NCBI GenBank assembly: GCA_015179025.1 | Contig: WHUX01000018.1 | Coordinates: 62,001-126,000, forward strand | Origin: Terfezia claveryi | Lineage: Eukaryota; Ascomycota; Pezizomycetes; Pezizales; Pezizaceae | Length of the DNA stretch: 64,000 nt | Direction of reading: 5' to 3' | Shown: positions 23,228 to 34,400 of the stretch, in pieces | Layout: every line of letters begins with the position of its first letter | Numbering within the stretch: the first letter of the stretch is position 1 | The notes under the pieces: generated by a model | Databases searched by the model: none | Told to the model about the DNA's origin: nothing | Seen by the model: only the letters and a program-made list of their open reading frames with translations | Position numbers and translations under genes: made by a program

Positions 23228-24668
23228 TTACAGGATACTCTGGAGCCTCAAACAAGGTTCGTGAAGGCCCTGGGGTAGAGGAAGGGGGTGTATATCTGAA
23301 CATGCAGGGGCCAGTGTAGCCAGCGTAATGGTGGATAAAATAGAACTTGATGACCTAATAGACACAATATCATCCTCGCTTTCCCAGCCTTCTAGCTCAT
23401 CCTCGCCCCAACCCATATTCTCCGATCCAGATTCAAATGCACTGAGAGATACAAAAGAAACCGGCTTACCTTTTCCGCCCTTCTGCTTCGGAGTCTGAGG
23501 ACTTGCCTTCTTCCTTGAACCTACTCCAGTAGGCTTATTTGCTTGCTTTTCACGCTTCTCACGCTTTTTTTGTTCTGCTTCCTCACACTCTTCATAAAGC
23601 TGCTTTAAAAACTTGCCATCCATAACAGTGGCCCCCTCTCGACCCAACTGCTGTTGATCAGACTTAGCATTCAGGTTCTGTGCTTCCTTTCACTGCAAAA
23701 ATGTTGCATGCGATCCTAATCCACTGCAAGTACAAACTTTTCCAACTGGTGAATAACATCTAATAATTCCGCACGAGATAATCCAGAATCTTTAGATTAT
23801 AACTGAAGTATTGCTTGTCGAACCTTTCTGTGGATTTCTGTAGTATTTCGGGAAGTTGGAGGCACTTTAGTAGTGATCTCCAGTCCGAGCGTAAGGTTGT
23901 CCAAGACATGTCGTGAGTTATGTAGTCAATCTCCGGTGACTTCAAGATTTGATACTATCCCATATAATGTCCTGTACCTTTATAAATAACCAGCGGAGGC
24001 AACACAGTCCCACTTCCAGATATCGCTTCAACTACTATTATCATCTCTCGATTGCCATCTGTAGCTAGCTTTTCAGTCATACCTCTACCTCGATATAGGC
24101 AAATGACTTTAGTACAATCTGAAATATCTTGGCGAAATCCCTTCTCATCCATATTGTATGTATGTTTATCAAGAACATTATATAGACATCGGAGGTGCTG
24201 CAATTTAGTGAAGGGGGATCGAATTAAGTTCGGGTCGCTTGCTTTGATACGCTTCCTATCAAACTGGCTGCTAAGCTTAGAAACGAGTTCAGGATGTCAA
24301 TTCAAAAACTGAGTAATCCAGTTTCTCCCTACTGTAGACTCTGCATTCCATTCTTTCCTTTTGAGTAATATCACTGCTTCTTTAACATGCGCAATCCTAG
24401 GAGGGAACCCCCACTCCTCTAGCTTCATAATTCATCGTACAATCGCCCTCTCTTCCGCAGGTGTACATAGCTATCGTGAAATATTTGCTCTGGATTGAGA
24501 TAGTCCACCATTTAGACGCCGACGCAGGGTTGTATATCCAAGTCCAAAGGCATCTGCTGTTTTTTGAATAGAGCGATATTGGCCTCCTTCAAATTTCAAT
24601 ATTGCGTGATGAATGGTGCTTTCCCATTGAGTTTCTATGGTCTGTTGGCATTGCTTAAGCCTTCCCAT
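23228..24668 (-). mobile_element. pogo/Fot-like DNA transposase remnant
   Basis: Starting near 24668 the minus strand encodes a Psq/Tc5-type helix-turn-helix (ILKFEGGQYRSIQKTADAFG, then TTLRRRLNGG). Next come WGFPPR and a DDE-domain stretch (YNMDEKGFRQ, then the SGSGTVLPPLVIYKG block). A fragment near 23760-23945 and a charged Lys/Glu-rich C-terminus (23647-23228) follow. Several stops and frame changes break it, so it is dead. It lies between LINE fragments on the same strand, as if inserted into or beside a LINE copy. Terminal inverted repeats were not found by eye. Confidence 0.7.
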
Positions 24669-24789
24669 TACGCTATATTCCTATTAGTTTGCTATTACTC
24701 GCATTGATTGCATAGCAATAAACGAAACTACTTACTGGATTTAGACCAGGAATTTTAATTAATACTGCCTTTTATTTTTGCAGCCCTCT

Positions 24790-25470
24790 ACAATAGCTTA
24801 AGGCGTCTCTCCAGGTGATTTCATATCCCTTGGTGAGGATAGGTGTAGCAACAACTAGTACCGTACCATGGTTGCCCCACAAATACCCTGCACCAATCAG
24901 ATCCACATGCACGTGAAGATCCAGATCCCCGTGCAGATGGTATGTTCCCAAGAGCTCTATCTCCTTTCGCTCCATTCACCAGCCGAGCAGAATAAGACAA
25001 CATGCACACCTGTCTCAACCTAATCACATTCGGGATACGAGGAATCTTCCAACTCATCTAGAGTATGTCTCAACCACCAAAGTCTTCCCTTCCCGGTCCG
25101 ATATTGAGTGTAGTTTAATAAGGCTTTCCTGTTCCATTTTAATACCTTCCCTCTCCCTGTGCCTATAACATCTTTTTCCGCCTTCTACTTCCTCGTCCAG
25201 GCTTGCTTTAGCCCCCCTTCAGTCACCAGTATACAGCCTTCTCTTCTTTCCACCTCCTTTTTCGCTACTGCATCTGCTTTCTCATTCCCGTAAATACCCA
25301 TGTGGACTTTGACATAGCCTTAATAGAGACTGTTTTCTTCTAATGTTGTCTACTACCCATCTGAGGTACTTGGTTCTGGCCTTGCCCCTTCTCCCTGTAT
25401 TCCTGACTACTGTAATAGCAGTTTGTGAATCTGACAGGATAATAACCCTTCAATTCTAAAGTTCATACCC
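24790..25470 (-). mobile_element. LINE ORF2 remnant with RNase H domain
   Basis: Minus-strand fragments give an RNase H-like pattern: ILSDSQTAI (catalytic Asp), RRGKARTKYLRWVVDNIR, then YGNEKADAVAKKEVERREG (GNE..AD helix). The C-terminal tail has a WWLRH and a C..HVV.FC pattern usual at the end of LINE ORF2. Stops and at least two frame changes are present. The matching LINE 3' end is at 22969-23024 on the same strand. Confidence 0.68.
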
Positions 25471-26204
25471 CCATACTCCTCTGAAACCCCCTATCTTCCT
25501 GTCTCAGACGGTTGCTACTTTTTACGTCCTAATGACCAATCGGTGAGTGGTGTTGTCACATGACATTTCAACATCACTGAATTTTAATAGTTTTTGGTTA
25601 TCCTTTCATGAGTACTATTCCATATTTGGTACAGTTAGCGACCTAGATCCTGGTCGATATCACGTGCACCCCCCAGAAGCATTCTCGTCACATCTTGCCA
25701 TTGGGGTGTGCGGTAGGTCACTCAAAAATACATAGACCTATACAATGCGCTCTACAACATGCATAGCACCTTTTACAATATACGTATACACTATTAGAAA
25801 TTTCCCTCCTCCCCCCCATTTAGCTATGCACCCCCGGCCCCCCCCAAGCCACCCCAACCCTCCAATATGGCAATCCATACCCCCTTATATTGCCTCCATA
25901 TCAATTGAGGGCCTATACTCAACTTAGTGTCTATTTTCTTGCAATATTATAGAATGTGTGCTAATCGTTGCATAGGAAATCCAATACATACTTCAGCAAT
26001 ATGCTCAATTTCAAGCTAGGTAGAAGAAGACGAACAGGAAGCATACGTTACGCTTATTGTTAAATAGCATGCAAAGTTTGCAGTATGGAGGATGAAGCAC
26101 ACGCTGAGTCTAGGAACTCACTTAAATGCCAAAAAAGCCACTGAAATCTACCACCGAGGCCGCGGGAGGTGCTATAAAGACTATATATGGGAAGCTGGCA
26201 CCGT

Positions 26205-26640
26205 CTCTATAGACTCTGAGCCTCTGTAGCAGCCTCCGTAGCTTCTGTAGCAGCCTCCGTAGCTTCTGTAGCAGCCTCCATAGCTTCTATAGAAGCCCCA
26301 GTAGTCTCTCAAGCTTCCGCGACAGCCTCCGTGACCGTTATAGCCTCCATAGTAGCTTCTGTAGCCTCTATAGCCTTCGCGGTAGGCTTTATAACCTGTA
26401 TAGCATTTTCCGTAACTTCTGTAGTCTCTATAGCCTCTGTAGTCTCTATAGTTCTGTAGTCTCTATAGTTTCTGTGTAAGTCCATGGTAGCTGCTACGGA
26501 GGCCATGAAGGTTGCTACGGAGCCTACGGAGCCTACCACGAAGGCTATAGACACTACAGAGTCCATAGATGCCGCGCAAAAGCTGCCATATAGGACAAGA
26601 GGGCCCATGGAGGCTATGTAAAAAATGGTGCAGGACAGGG
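26205..26640. repeat. low-complexity core of the foldback element
   Basis: Irregular repeats of GCTTCTGTAGCAGCCTCCGT-type units, turning into their complement (GCTACGGAGGCC) toward 26520. A minus-strand open frame (26309-26647) is an Ala/Thr/Glu repeat and probably not a gene. Confidence 0.65.
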
Positions 26641-26878
26641 ATACCAAAGACCTTAAATAACTAGCTGACTAGTAGCTATGAGCTCGAAATTGAGTATTTT
26701 GCTGAAATATGTACTTGATTTCCTATGCAACGATTAGCACACATCCCATGATATTGCAAGAAATTTGATACCAAGTTGAATATAGGTCCTCAATTGATAT
26801 GGAGGCAATATTGGAGGAGTGGGGTGGCTTTGTGGGGGGGGGGGTATAGCTAAATGGGGAGGAGGAACAAATATGGTA

Positions 26879-26933
26879 CAGTTAGGTGGCAATGAATTTG
26901 GTACCCCGCATAAAATTCATTGCCACCTAACTG
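26879..26933. mobile_element. 55-bp hairpin MITE flanked by TA
   Basis: A perfect 21-bp inverted repeat (26879-26899 and 26913-26933, starting CAGTTAGGTGGC) surrounds a 13-nt loop. TA dinucleotides at 26877-26878 and 26934-26935 look like a Tc1/mariner-type target duplication. The left arm of the host foldback element has only about 25 bp at this place. Confidence 0.65.
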
Positions 26934-27174
26934 TATATTTTTAAAATGGTGCTATGCATGTTGTAGAGCGCACTCAGTTGTATAGGTCTATTTATTTTTG
27001 CTTGACCTACCACACCCCAAATGGCAAGATGTGACGAGAATGGTCCCTGAGTGATGCACGTGATATCGACCACAATCTAGAACTGTAACTAGTTATAGCA
27101 AGGATCTTACCGAGCATACAAGCAATGTCCCAATACTGCATGATATAACAGTCACGTGATGCGAGTGTCAAGGG

Positions 27175-27568
27175 TGTTGAAAAGCATGTGAGCTCATACA
27201 TGTCGGCCACTCATGTCATTGCGGCCACTCAGGTCATACAATGACATTCATTAACATATGTCATGTCGGCCACTCATGTCATTGCAGCCACTCAGCTGGT
27301 CATACAATGACATTCATTAACATATGTCATGTCGGCCACTCATGTCATTGCTACACTCACGTATCTCCAGCATTTCCTGCTTTCCAGCAATACTTAGTCT
27401 TTAGCATTATCCCTTGTGTATATATAGAGCTGGCCTGACTGCCTCTTCTTGAGGGTAGTAGGAGATATACAACTCATACGTTGTCATACTGGTGAAGTGA
27501 CTCTTCATTGATCATAAGCTATCTTTTCTGCTCGCTAGTGTTGCTGCCCCTACAAGGTCATTCCAACA
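27175..27568 (+). repeat. left LTR (394 bp)
   Basis: Carries two tandem copies of a roughly 65-bp unit (CATACAATGACATTCATTAA...), where the right LTR has one. Otherwise only about five differences from the right LTR were counted by eye. Confidence 0.9.
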
Positions 27569-27695
27569 GGTTATGACCCCCGGTGCACGCGCAAGATAGT
27601 ATTCACCACAACTCCTCTATACGAGATCTCTATAACGAACTCCTCTATACGAGAACTCCATAACGAACTTCTTCAACATGGAAGAAACATCACCT

Positions 27696-27885
27696 GCAAT
27701 GACATGAGTGGCCGACATGTATGAGCTCACATGCTTTTCAACACCCCTCCTCAGCAGATACTGCTGGATAGCAAGACGAACATGATTAGTCTCGTTAAAA
27801 ACCTCAAAACCCAGTAGGAAAAAGCAGGTGAAAAGAGTGCTAATCTGTTCGCATTATTTGTTCCCTTAAAGTAAGAAAATGAGGC
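27696..27885 (-). repeat. inverted copy of the element's 3' end
   Basis: Exact reverse complement of 28156-28345: the last RNase H codons, 3' leader, purine tract and first 48 bp of the LTR, read backwards. It joins the RNase H frame at a short GAGGC match. Confidence 0.92.
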
Positions 27886-28297
27886 TGAATACATCGCCCT
27901 TTCTACCTCTTCCAAACAGCAAATATGGTTGCAGAATGCACTGAATGAACTTTGTGTTGAGATTCCTTGCGCTTTAAACGCTGACAACGACGGGTCTATT
28001 GATCTTACAGACAATCCCCGCATCAGTGATAAGAGCAAACATATAGACGTTGCCTACCACCACATCAGAGATCTTGTGGAAACAGGCAAAATCAACGTCT
28101 TATGGATACCAGGTACAAGCAACTTAGCTGATATCTGCACAAAGCCGCTGCCACGGCCTCATTTTCTTACTTTAAGGGAACAAATAATGCGAACAGATTA
28201 GCACTCTTTTCACCTGCTTTTTCCTACTGGGTTTTGAGGTTTTTAACGAGACTAATCATGTTCGTCTTGCTATCCAGCAGTATCTGCTGAGGAGGGG

Positions 28298-28626
28298 TGT
28301 TGAAAAGCATGTGAGCTCATACATGTCGGCCACTCATGTCATTGCGGCCACTCAGGTCATACAATGACATTCATTAACATATGTCATGTCGGCCACTCAT
28401 GTCATTGCTACACTCACGTATCTCCAGCATTTCCTGCTTTCCAGCAATACTTAGTCTTTAGCATTATCCCTTAGTGTATATATAGAGCTGGCCTGACTGC
28501 CTCTTCTTGAGGGTAGTAGGAGATATACAACTCATACGTTCTCATACTGGTGAAGTGACTCTTCATTGATCATTAGCTATCTTATCTGCTCGCTAGTGTT
28601 GCTGCCCCTACAATGTCATTCCAACA
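28298..28626 (+). repeat. right LTR (329 bp)
   Basis: Single-unit version of the LTR; begins TGTTGAAA after the purine tract and ends TTCCAACA before the target duplication. Confidence 0.9.
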
Positions 28627-28631
28627 AAGGG

Positions 28632-29400
28632 TACCCTAGCCCTGTGATGCCTTGGCACCGATGTTCCTCACCATAACTTTGTGGAACCTTTCAGTCTGCT
28701 TCAGTCCCCCATCCCACTCCAGTTCCCCACTCTGGCAGCAGCTGCTACAGCAGCCATCACAACCTTAATCATCTCGTCATGCCACCAAAACCAGGAGCAA
28801 GAGGCGGAAAAGCATTGTAAACTGCAGCAGCACCACCAGCACCACCAGCACCACCAGCAGCAGCAGCAGCAGCAGCATCAGCAGATACAATCGCCCTTTT
28901 CTGCCTTCTCGATGGTCAAATATCTGAGCATGCTTTTCTAGTAGACATTAGCAGGGCACAGACAATCAGTACGGAGCGCGGAACAAAAGTCTTTTCCCCT
29001 TTCCTATCTGGGAGTTTCATATGCAGGGTCATGCATGCATTAATACTTGGCATATGCATGCATCATGCATATTTATGATGGTCTCAGTGCAACGGCTCAA
29101 CCACATCATCAGTTGTCTTATTTTCTCACTGTCCAACCTCTCGATTTATTAGATATCGCCGATATCTCAATTGGCCAGATATCAACTCTTCTCTATCTAT
29201 GGAATTCATTATATATCAGCCCTTCTCCAACCCTCAACCCTTCAACCAACTCTTCCCTACCATCTTTATTCATCAAGTATATGGCCTTCTCCGCCCTCTT
29301 AATTCCAATCCTCCGAACACCTTAATCCCCCGAACACCCCAATCCCCTGAATACTCCAATACCCCGAAGACCCCAATCCCCCAATCACCCCAATCCTAGG
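28632..29400. other. non-coding with CAG/CAC microsatellite and C-rich repeats
   Basis: 28818-28883 is a (CAC/CAG)n tract reading as Gln/His in one frame that has only a GTG start. Around 29026-29072 are ATGCAT palindromic words. 29325-29398 repeats an ACCCCAATCCCC-like unit. No gene is seen. Confidence 0.5.
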
Positions 29401-29647
29401 CAGTAGTCCTTAGGCAAACATGTTGCTAATAACCGAAATAGGGACCCCCCACTCCCCGCACGGCAGCTGAGCAAGCATGGAAGAATGCATGGCGTGACCT
29501 TGAGCAATGGAGGATTTAGCATCGTATTGAACGCATTCCTTACCACAGGAGACTAACAAGGTCCACAAGAATGCATGGTCGCTGTTTCAATGCATTGCCA
29601 GCCAAGTATATTGCACATCTTAAGTCTAGTTTGTATTCAGGAAGTTT

Positions 29648-29847
29648 GTCGACCTGGAGGATCTTAACACTGATGAATGGAGGCATATGCCGGAGACTGA
29701 CCAAACTGTCAGTGTGTGATCCGATCGTTATCATGATCTCAGCTGATCAGTCGACCTGGAGGATCTTAACACTGATGAATGGAGGCATATGCCGGAGACT
29801 GACCAAACTGTCAGTGTGTGATCCGATCGTTATCATGATCTCAGCTA
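29648..29847 (+). repeat. 102-bp tandem duplication
   Basis: Two copies with period 102 (29648-29749 and 29750-about 29847) start GTCGACCTGGAGG and differ little if at all. Because 102 is 34 codons, an open frame continues through both copies, but no family is recognised. Confidence 0.85.
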
Positions 29848-30129
29848 GTCCTAAAGGCCGAAAAAAGAAGGCCCCCAAAGATGGTGTTCAGAAGCGCGAG
29901 AAGAAACCAGTGCCACTGACATACAAGGTGCGCTTCATGCAGCTATCAACACCCAGTGTAAGTTAGGAGGAGATGAGGTAGATGAGTATGTAAGACACAG
30001 TAGATAGCTAGTCGTGATCCCAACTTGAATCCGAACTGAGGTGCATATGTATGCATATGCACGGTTTTCCCAAAGAAGAAAGGGAAATGACTTTTGTACC
30101 GCGCCTCCGTACACTCAAGGAGCTTATTG

Positions 30130-31407
30130 TCCAAAAAAAAAACCAAACGTTTTGAAAGGTATCGATGTGGATCTTCTCCAGCTCTGGAAAGTAGCTATCC
30201 CAGTACTAGTTCAGGACGACGGCGAAGCCGACGATGGCGAAAACGACGACGAAACACCTCCGACGACGAAACACCTCAGTCCAGGCCTTCAGATGCCAAA
30301 AAGCTACATACCATGCAGAAAATCAGCAAGGCATTCCCAGAGGAGCCTCTTGAGGATCACATACATGTCTTTATAGAAGCTCCCAAGCAAGGTACGTTTC
30401 TTCCTCTTTCAACAATACAATGTTGACAATACTTCCAGTTGTCCCTATCATCACTCCCAATTTGGAGAAAGATGAAGGCATCAAGCGCAAGTTGGATGCG
30501 TTAGAGAAGGGCCAACTTGCGATAGGGAAGACCCTGAAAGGTAGGCGTTCTATGTAGATTTGTTTCTTTTCTTCGTTGGCTTACATTATTATTCCTTAGC
30601 GCTTCGTGCAGTGAAGATAGACGGTTTCCATTTCGACAGCCTCTAATACTCAATACCGAAGCATCATGCAATACTTGGGCTTGAAAGAACCGAAAGTCAT
30701 GCAATTCGAAGTTCTTCACACAAACAAGGAAGTTGAAAAGTTTTAATGGGGTCCAGAAAAAGAAGATGCAGAAAAAGAAGATGTACAAATGGATAAGAGC
30801 TTGTCCTGGCTTAATAGTACTATCTCGCTACCGATGTAAATGCTTTCCATTTCAGGCAGAAGGGATCCTTAACTATTCTTTCGGCGGAAGCAATAACACG
30901 GACTATTTACTTAAGGGTACCACTGACATTATAATTGCCCCAACCCACTACGTGAATGCCAGAAGCTTACGTGGACTGCGAATGGCAATCGAGTTGAGAA
31001 GGTGGTTGATGAATCAGATCGCTGGCAAACAATCTTGAAGTTAATAGCCGCCAGTGCCTTCTCTCACCTTCCAGTAACAGTATTTCTTACGGATCTCGGA
31101 CCATGTTGGCATTTTATGTGGTTCTTACAATCAGAAGGCATTCAAGAGAGGCGACTTGGCCTTCACGATGGTGTCACATTGATGGAATACATCTTGCATG
31201 AGCGAGGAATCTATCGTGACATGTGCATGATAGGAGGCTATCCAAGCCGAGGATGAAGCCGTGTCAAGGGAAAGGGCGGGTCTATATGATCTGATCCCCA
31301 AGCCTGATGTTGCGAACATGGAGGACCTTTTTGAAGAAATGTCGGAAGAGGAGATTAGACAATACAAGTATGAGCAAGCCATGAAGTATGTAAAGTCAAG
31401 TTCTTAA
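30130..31407 (+). pseudogene. Crinkler-like pseudogene (header plus PD-(D/E)XK-like domain)
   Basis: The first recognisable part resembles a Crinkler ubiquitin-like header (LKGIDVDLLQLWKVAIPV, then FPEEPLEDHIHV). Two plausible introns follow (GTACGT..TTCCAG near 30392-30438, GTAGGC..CCTTAG near 30541-30599). The C-terminal part resembles a restriction-endonuclease-fold domain, with GTTDIIIAP (acidic residue) and MAIEL (Glu) in catalytic positions, then FLTDLGPCWHFMWF. Breaks are a 17-bp tandem duplication (30244-30260 repeated at 30261-30277) that shifts frame, a stop after about 30644, a stop near 30743, a frame change near 31000 and another near 31230. The first 30 or so header residues are not recognisable. 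The family is known from oomycetes and fungi as secreted or intracellular conflict proteins; this copy is inactive. Confidence 0.65.
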
Positions 31408-34400
31408 AGGCAAACATTGCAAACCATGGATGCCTAAACTCTTGCTTACTTACGAACTTGGTCGAGGAGGATCTTGGAAAATTTCTGACATCATTCCGAT
31501 CTGAAAGATAATTAAATGTTTAGCTAAGTACACACAAAATGCTCAGAAGCTTACAGCTCTAGTTACTGTGTCTGTAGTGGGCACGTGCCCACTTCGCATC
31601 ACTTTATGGGTAATAGATATTCTATTGATTTATCGATGTTGTAAAAACTCTAAAATATAATAGTAACCTCTACACATAGCACGTGCAATATCACTGGGAT
31701 GCTATAGAACAGTATTTACCTATTGTATAATTCTAGGTAGAACCTGCTTCGTTTTGGTATTAATTTGAGGAATTGAAGTACCTTAGCAATCTGCATATAA
31801 ATAAGTACCTGCGATTAAGAAAGTACAATTTTGCACCTTACCTGTATCCTATAAGTAAGAAATAGCTGGGATTTCTCTGGGGTAAAAAGAAATCGTGCAA
31901 CAAGATATTTACAAAAAATTATCATACTTATGACACTCCAAAACTTTACTGAATTCCAATAGCACATTGATATTCAGCACAAGATGGTCTATATAGCCAA
32001 ACCTTAAGGCCCCATCTATAAGAACTCCCAACCCCCGTAGACAAGAATCTAATTTTTAAATACCTATTGCATTGGAAACGTTGCAGATTTCTACGGTAGC
32101 AATAAACGAGATGAAGGTGATCATTGTTGTTAACTACACAAGGTTGTACTTCATCTTTGAAGGGCTTGAGATATTCTTTCTGGAATTCTCCCCTTGTTCA
32201 ATGTCTGCTGTCTCCCACTAATCAACAGGAAGGGTATGTGATGTGGATAGGGTGGTCAAAAATGACTTCATAGGGTGTTTTTTGAGTGTAGCAGAATGTT
32301 TTGTTCGATTCATATTTACCATATTGAGGAATTATATTAATTGCCGTGACCGGCACAGAGGGTATGCCGCCCGCGGGAGGCATATGCTGCCCAGAACATA
32401 TGCACATGCCTATGTACCAGGTTTGCCGAGATACAATAATTATCAATCCTATAGGGCTTACGGAGATGAGGTAGGTGAATGCCGATGGCCGTTGAATCAA
32501 CATAATTGCTAATAACTAATGCATCCATTTGCCGATTGGTTGGGGATTTGCTATTGTTAAGCCCTACCGAGTACTTAAGAGACATATCACGAGACGAGGA
32601 CCTACAGTAAGTAAGTATGTAGTAAAATAATGTAATTGCACCCTGTACCGGGAGGTATTTGAGTCTGGTTGGTACGAGGTATTTGGCGTTTAACTTTAGA
32701 ATTGCGTAGAGTGTTTGGTATGTATGCGCGTTGAATGAGATTGTGATACATACCTACGTAATACAGTAATAGCGAGTTGATACTTGTATTTGTAGGCATT
32801 TCGTAAAACATGGGTCGGCGGGAGAATGCATGGAAATGAGAATGCACAGTATGCCTCGTAACCACTCTTATCCCACTCCACTGAGCAATCTCCACATCCC
32901 CCAAGCTGCATATAGTTGGACAAAGGCCTGACAAAGTATCAGGGAACTTTCGCTCCCATTGCTTTGTATCTCAGCAGCAATATAAATCCCCCAGCCAACC
33001 AATCCAGCGGGTCATGGAAGTACGTACTCTACATGTATACTGTATATATATTTAGAAATGTCTCTGACAAGCTCGATTGCTCGCTCGATGAAACTATGTG
33101 CATGCTGGAATCATGATTATGTGTAAATGATCGAGATCAATGCGGAGAGTACGTATCTCAGTTGATCCGGGGTATCTACAGTATTAGCCTAGTACCACTA
33201 CGCCATAGGGAGAGTTATTTTACGTATATACCACACCAACTGGAGGTCGTTGTTTTCGAATGTATGGTACAGTAGGCATCACAAGCAAAGCAACATAGAG
33301 CAAGAATAACGGGGACCCTTTCCTTCCTTCCTTGTTTAGTTATGTACTGTATATAAAATCAGTTCGTTCTTTTCTCTCTCTTCATGACCCGGAAACCAAT
33401 GAATTTTTCTCACATTACTTTGGCATAAAAGGAAAACTTCCTACGCTAACATTGTACACAGATATTGTACCTAGATACTTGGTCTAAGTAGATAGGATCG
33501 AACTTTTCTGACACGCACAAATGTGCGTCCAAAAAAAAAAGTTTTTTATTTTTTTATTTTTATATTGCAAATACTCCTCCCACTTACCAAATCGCGCCAG
33601 TTCAGCTTTCCACTGGGAAACTGGTCATAAACCAACTCATAAACCGAACCTCCCCATCCCAATCTGCCCAGCCCTACCCACGAAATTCATTTCGTTGCAA
33701 ACACTGTGGCAAAGACATGGGAATCTCAGTTTATGCGGTGGTACGTACTGTACTCCGTACATACAGATACCTACACATGGATACAAGCTCCCTATCTGAC
33801 CGCTCGCCAAGATGGGACGCGTACTGGTATGGCTGATCGTCCCATAGCAGGTATAACTATCCAGACTAGGGGAATCTAACGCACAATGTACACCTTTGTA
33901 TGTGACGCGTATGTCAAAGGGGAAAAAAAAGCAAATTTAGATGCCGGAAGTATAGAGAGTATAGTATATGGTATACTCCCGGCAGTTAGAAATTCACCTC
34001 GTGAGAATGATAGTTAGGTATGCACAGATAATACCCGGTTGGGGTTACGAGGTCTAGACCTCTACATACCTGCAGCGTAAATGAAGCTGGGTTATTCCGC
34101 TAGGGATCTCACGATCGGAGGCGAGATTATGGCGAGGGCATGTTCGTCAAGCGAGGCACCGTTGTGACCCCACAAGTCACATGAAAGGAGATTAATAAGT
34201 CATATAGGTAGCTGATTATGAACCCCTGAAGCTGGTTGGTTCAATTTATTCTCTAATAGAATTATAAATGTTTCTTAAGTTCAGCTCCTAACTAAATAAA
34301 TACCTATTGCATCAATGTTGAAGTTCCACTACGTACGGCCAGGGACTTTGGAGGCTGGATTACCGGATGTACGGTATGTACAGTATGTATGTACACCTCG

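Larger units (their letters stand above)
25627..27105. mobile_element. foldback element with about 400-bp inverted arms
   Basis: The left arm (about 25627-26020) is the diverged reverse complement of the right arm (about 26680-27105). Matching blocks include GGTCGATATCACGTGCA near 25652, CTCTACAACATGCATAGCACC near 25749, and GGAAATC..GCATAGG near 25975. The core (about 26200-26640) is low-complexity DNA built of GTAGC(C/T)TC(T/C)-like units, reading as TEATEA on the minus strand. No transposase is present. Outer ends carry ACAGTT-type sequence. Boundaries are approximate. Confidence 0.7.
27175..28626 (+). mobile_element. deleted Ty1/copia LTR retrotransposon
   Basis: It is bounded by direct LTRs (27175-27568 and 28298-28626), both TGTTGAAA...TTCCAACA, and flanked by the 5-bp target duplication AAGGG at 27170-27174 and 28627-28631. 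Inside remain a short leader, the first codons of a gag-like frame (ATG at 27678) and the C-terminal part of copia RNase H (AEYIALSTSSKQQIWLQNAL, HHIRDLVETGKINVLWIPG, NLADICTKPLPR). A purine tract GAGGAGGGG precedes the right LTR. Most of gag-pol is missing. A perfect 190-bp inverted repeat (27696-27885 and 28156-28345) flanks the RNase H piece. Confidence 0.92.

Noticed and set aside
26309..26647. 112-codon minus-strand frame in the foldback core
   Set aside because: Ala/Thr/Glu repeats follow from the DNA repeat; it lies inside a non-coding mobile element.
28681..28941. Gln/His-rich protein
   Set aside because: The frame starts with GTG and consists mainly of a CAG/CAC microsatellite.
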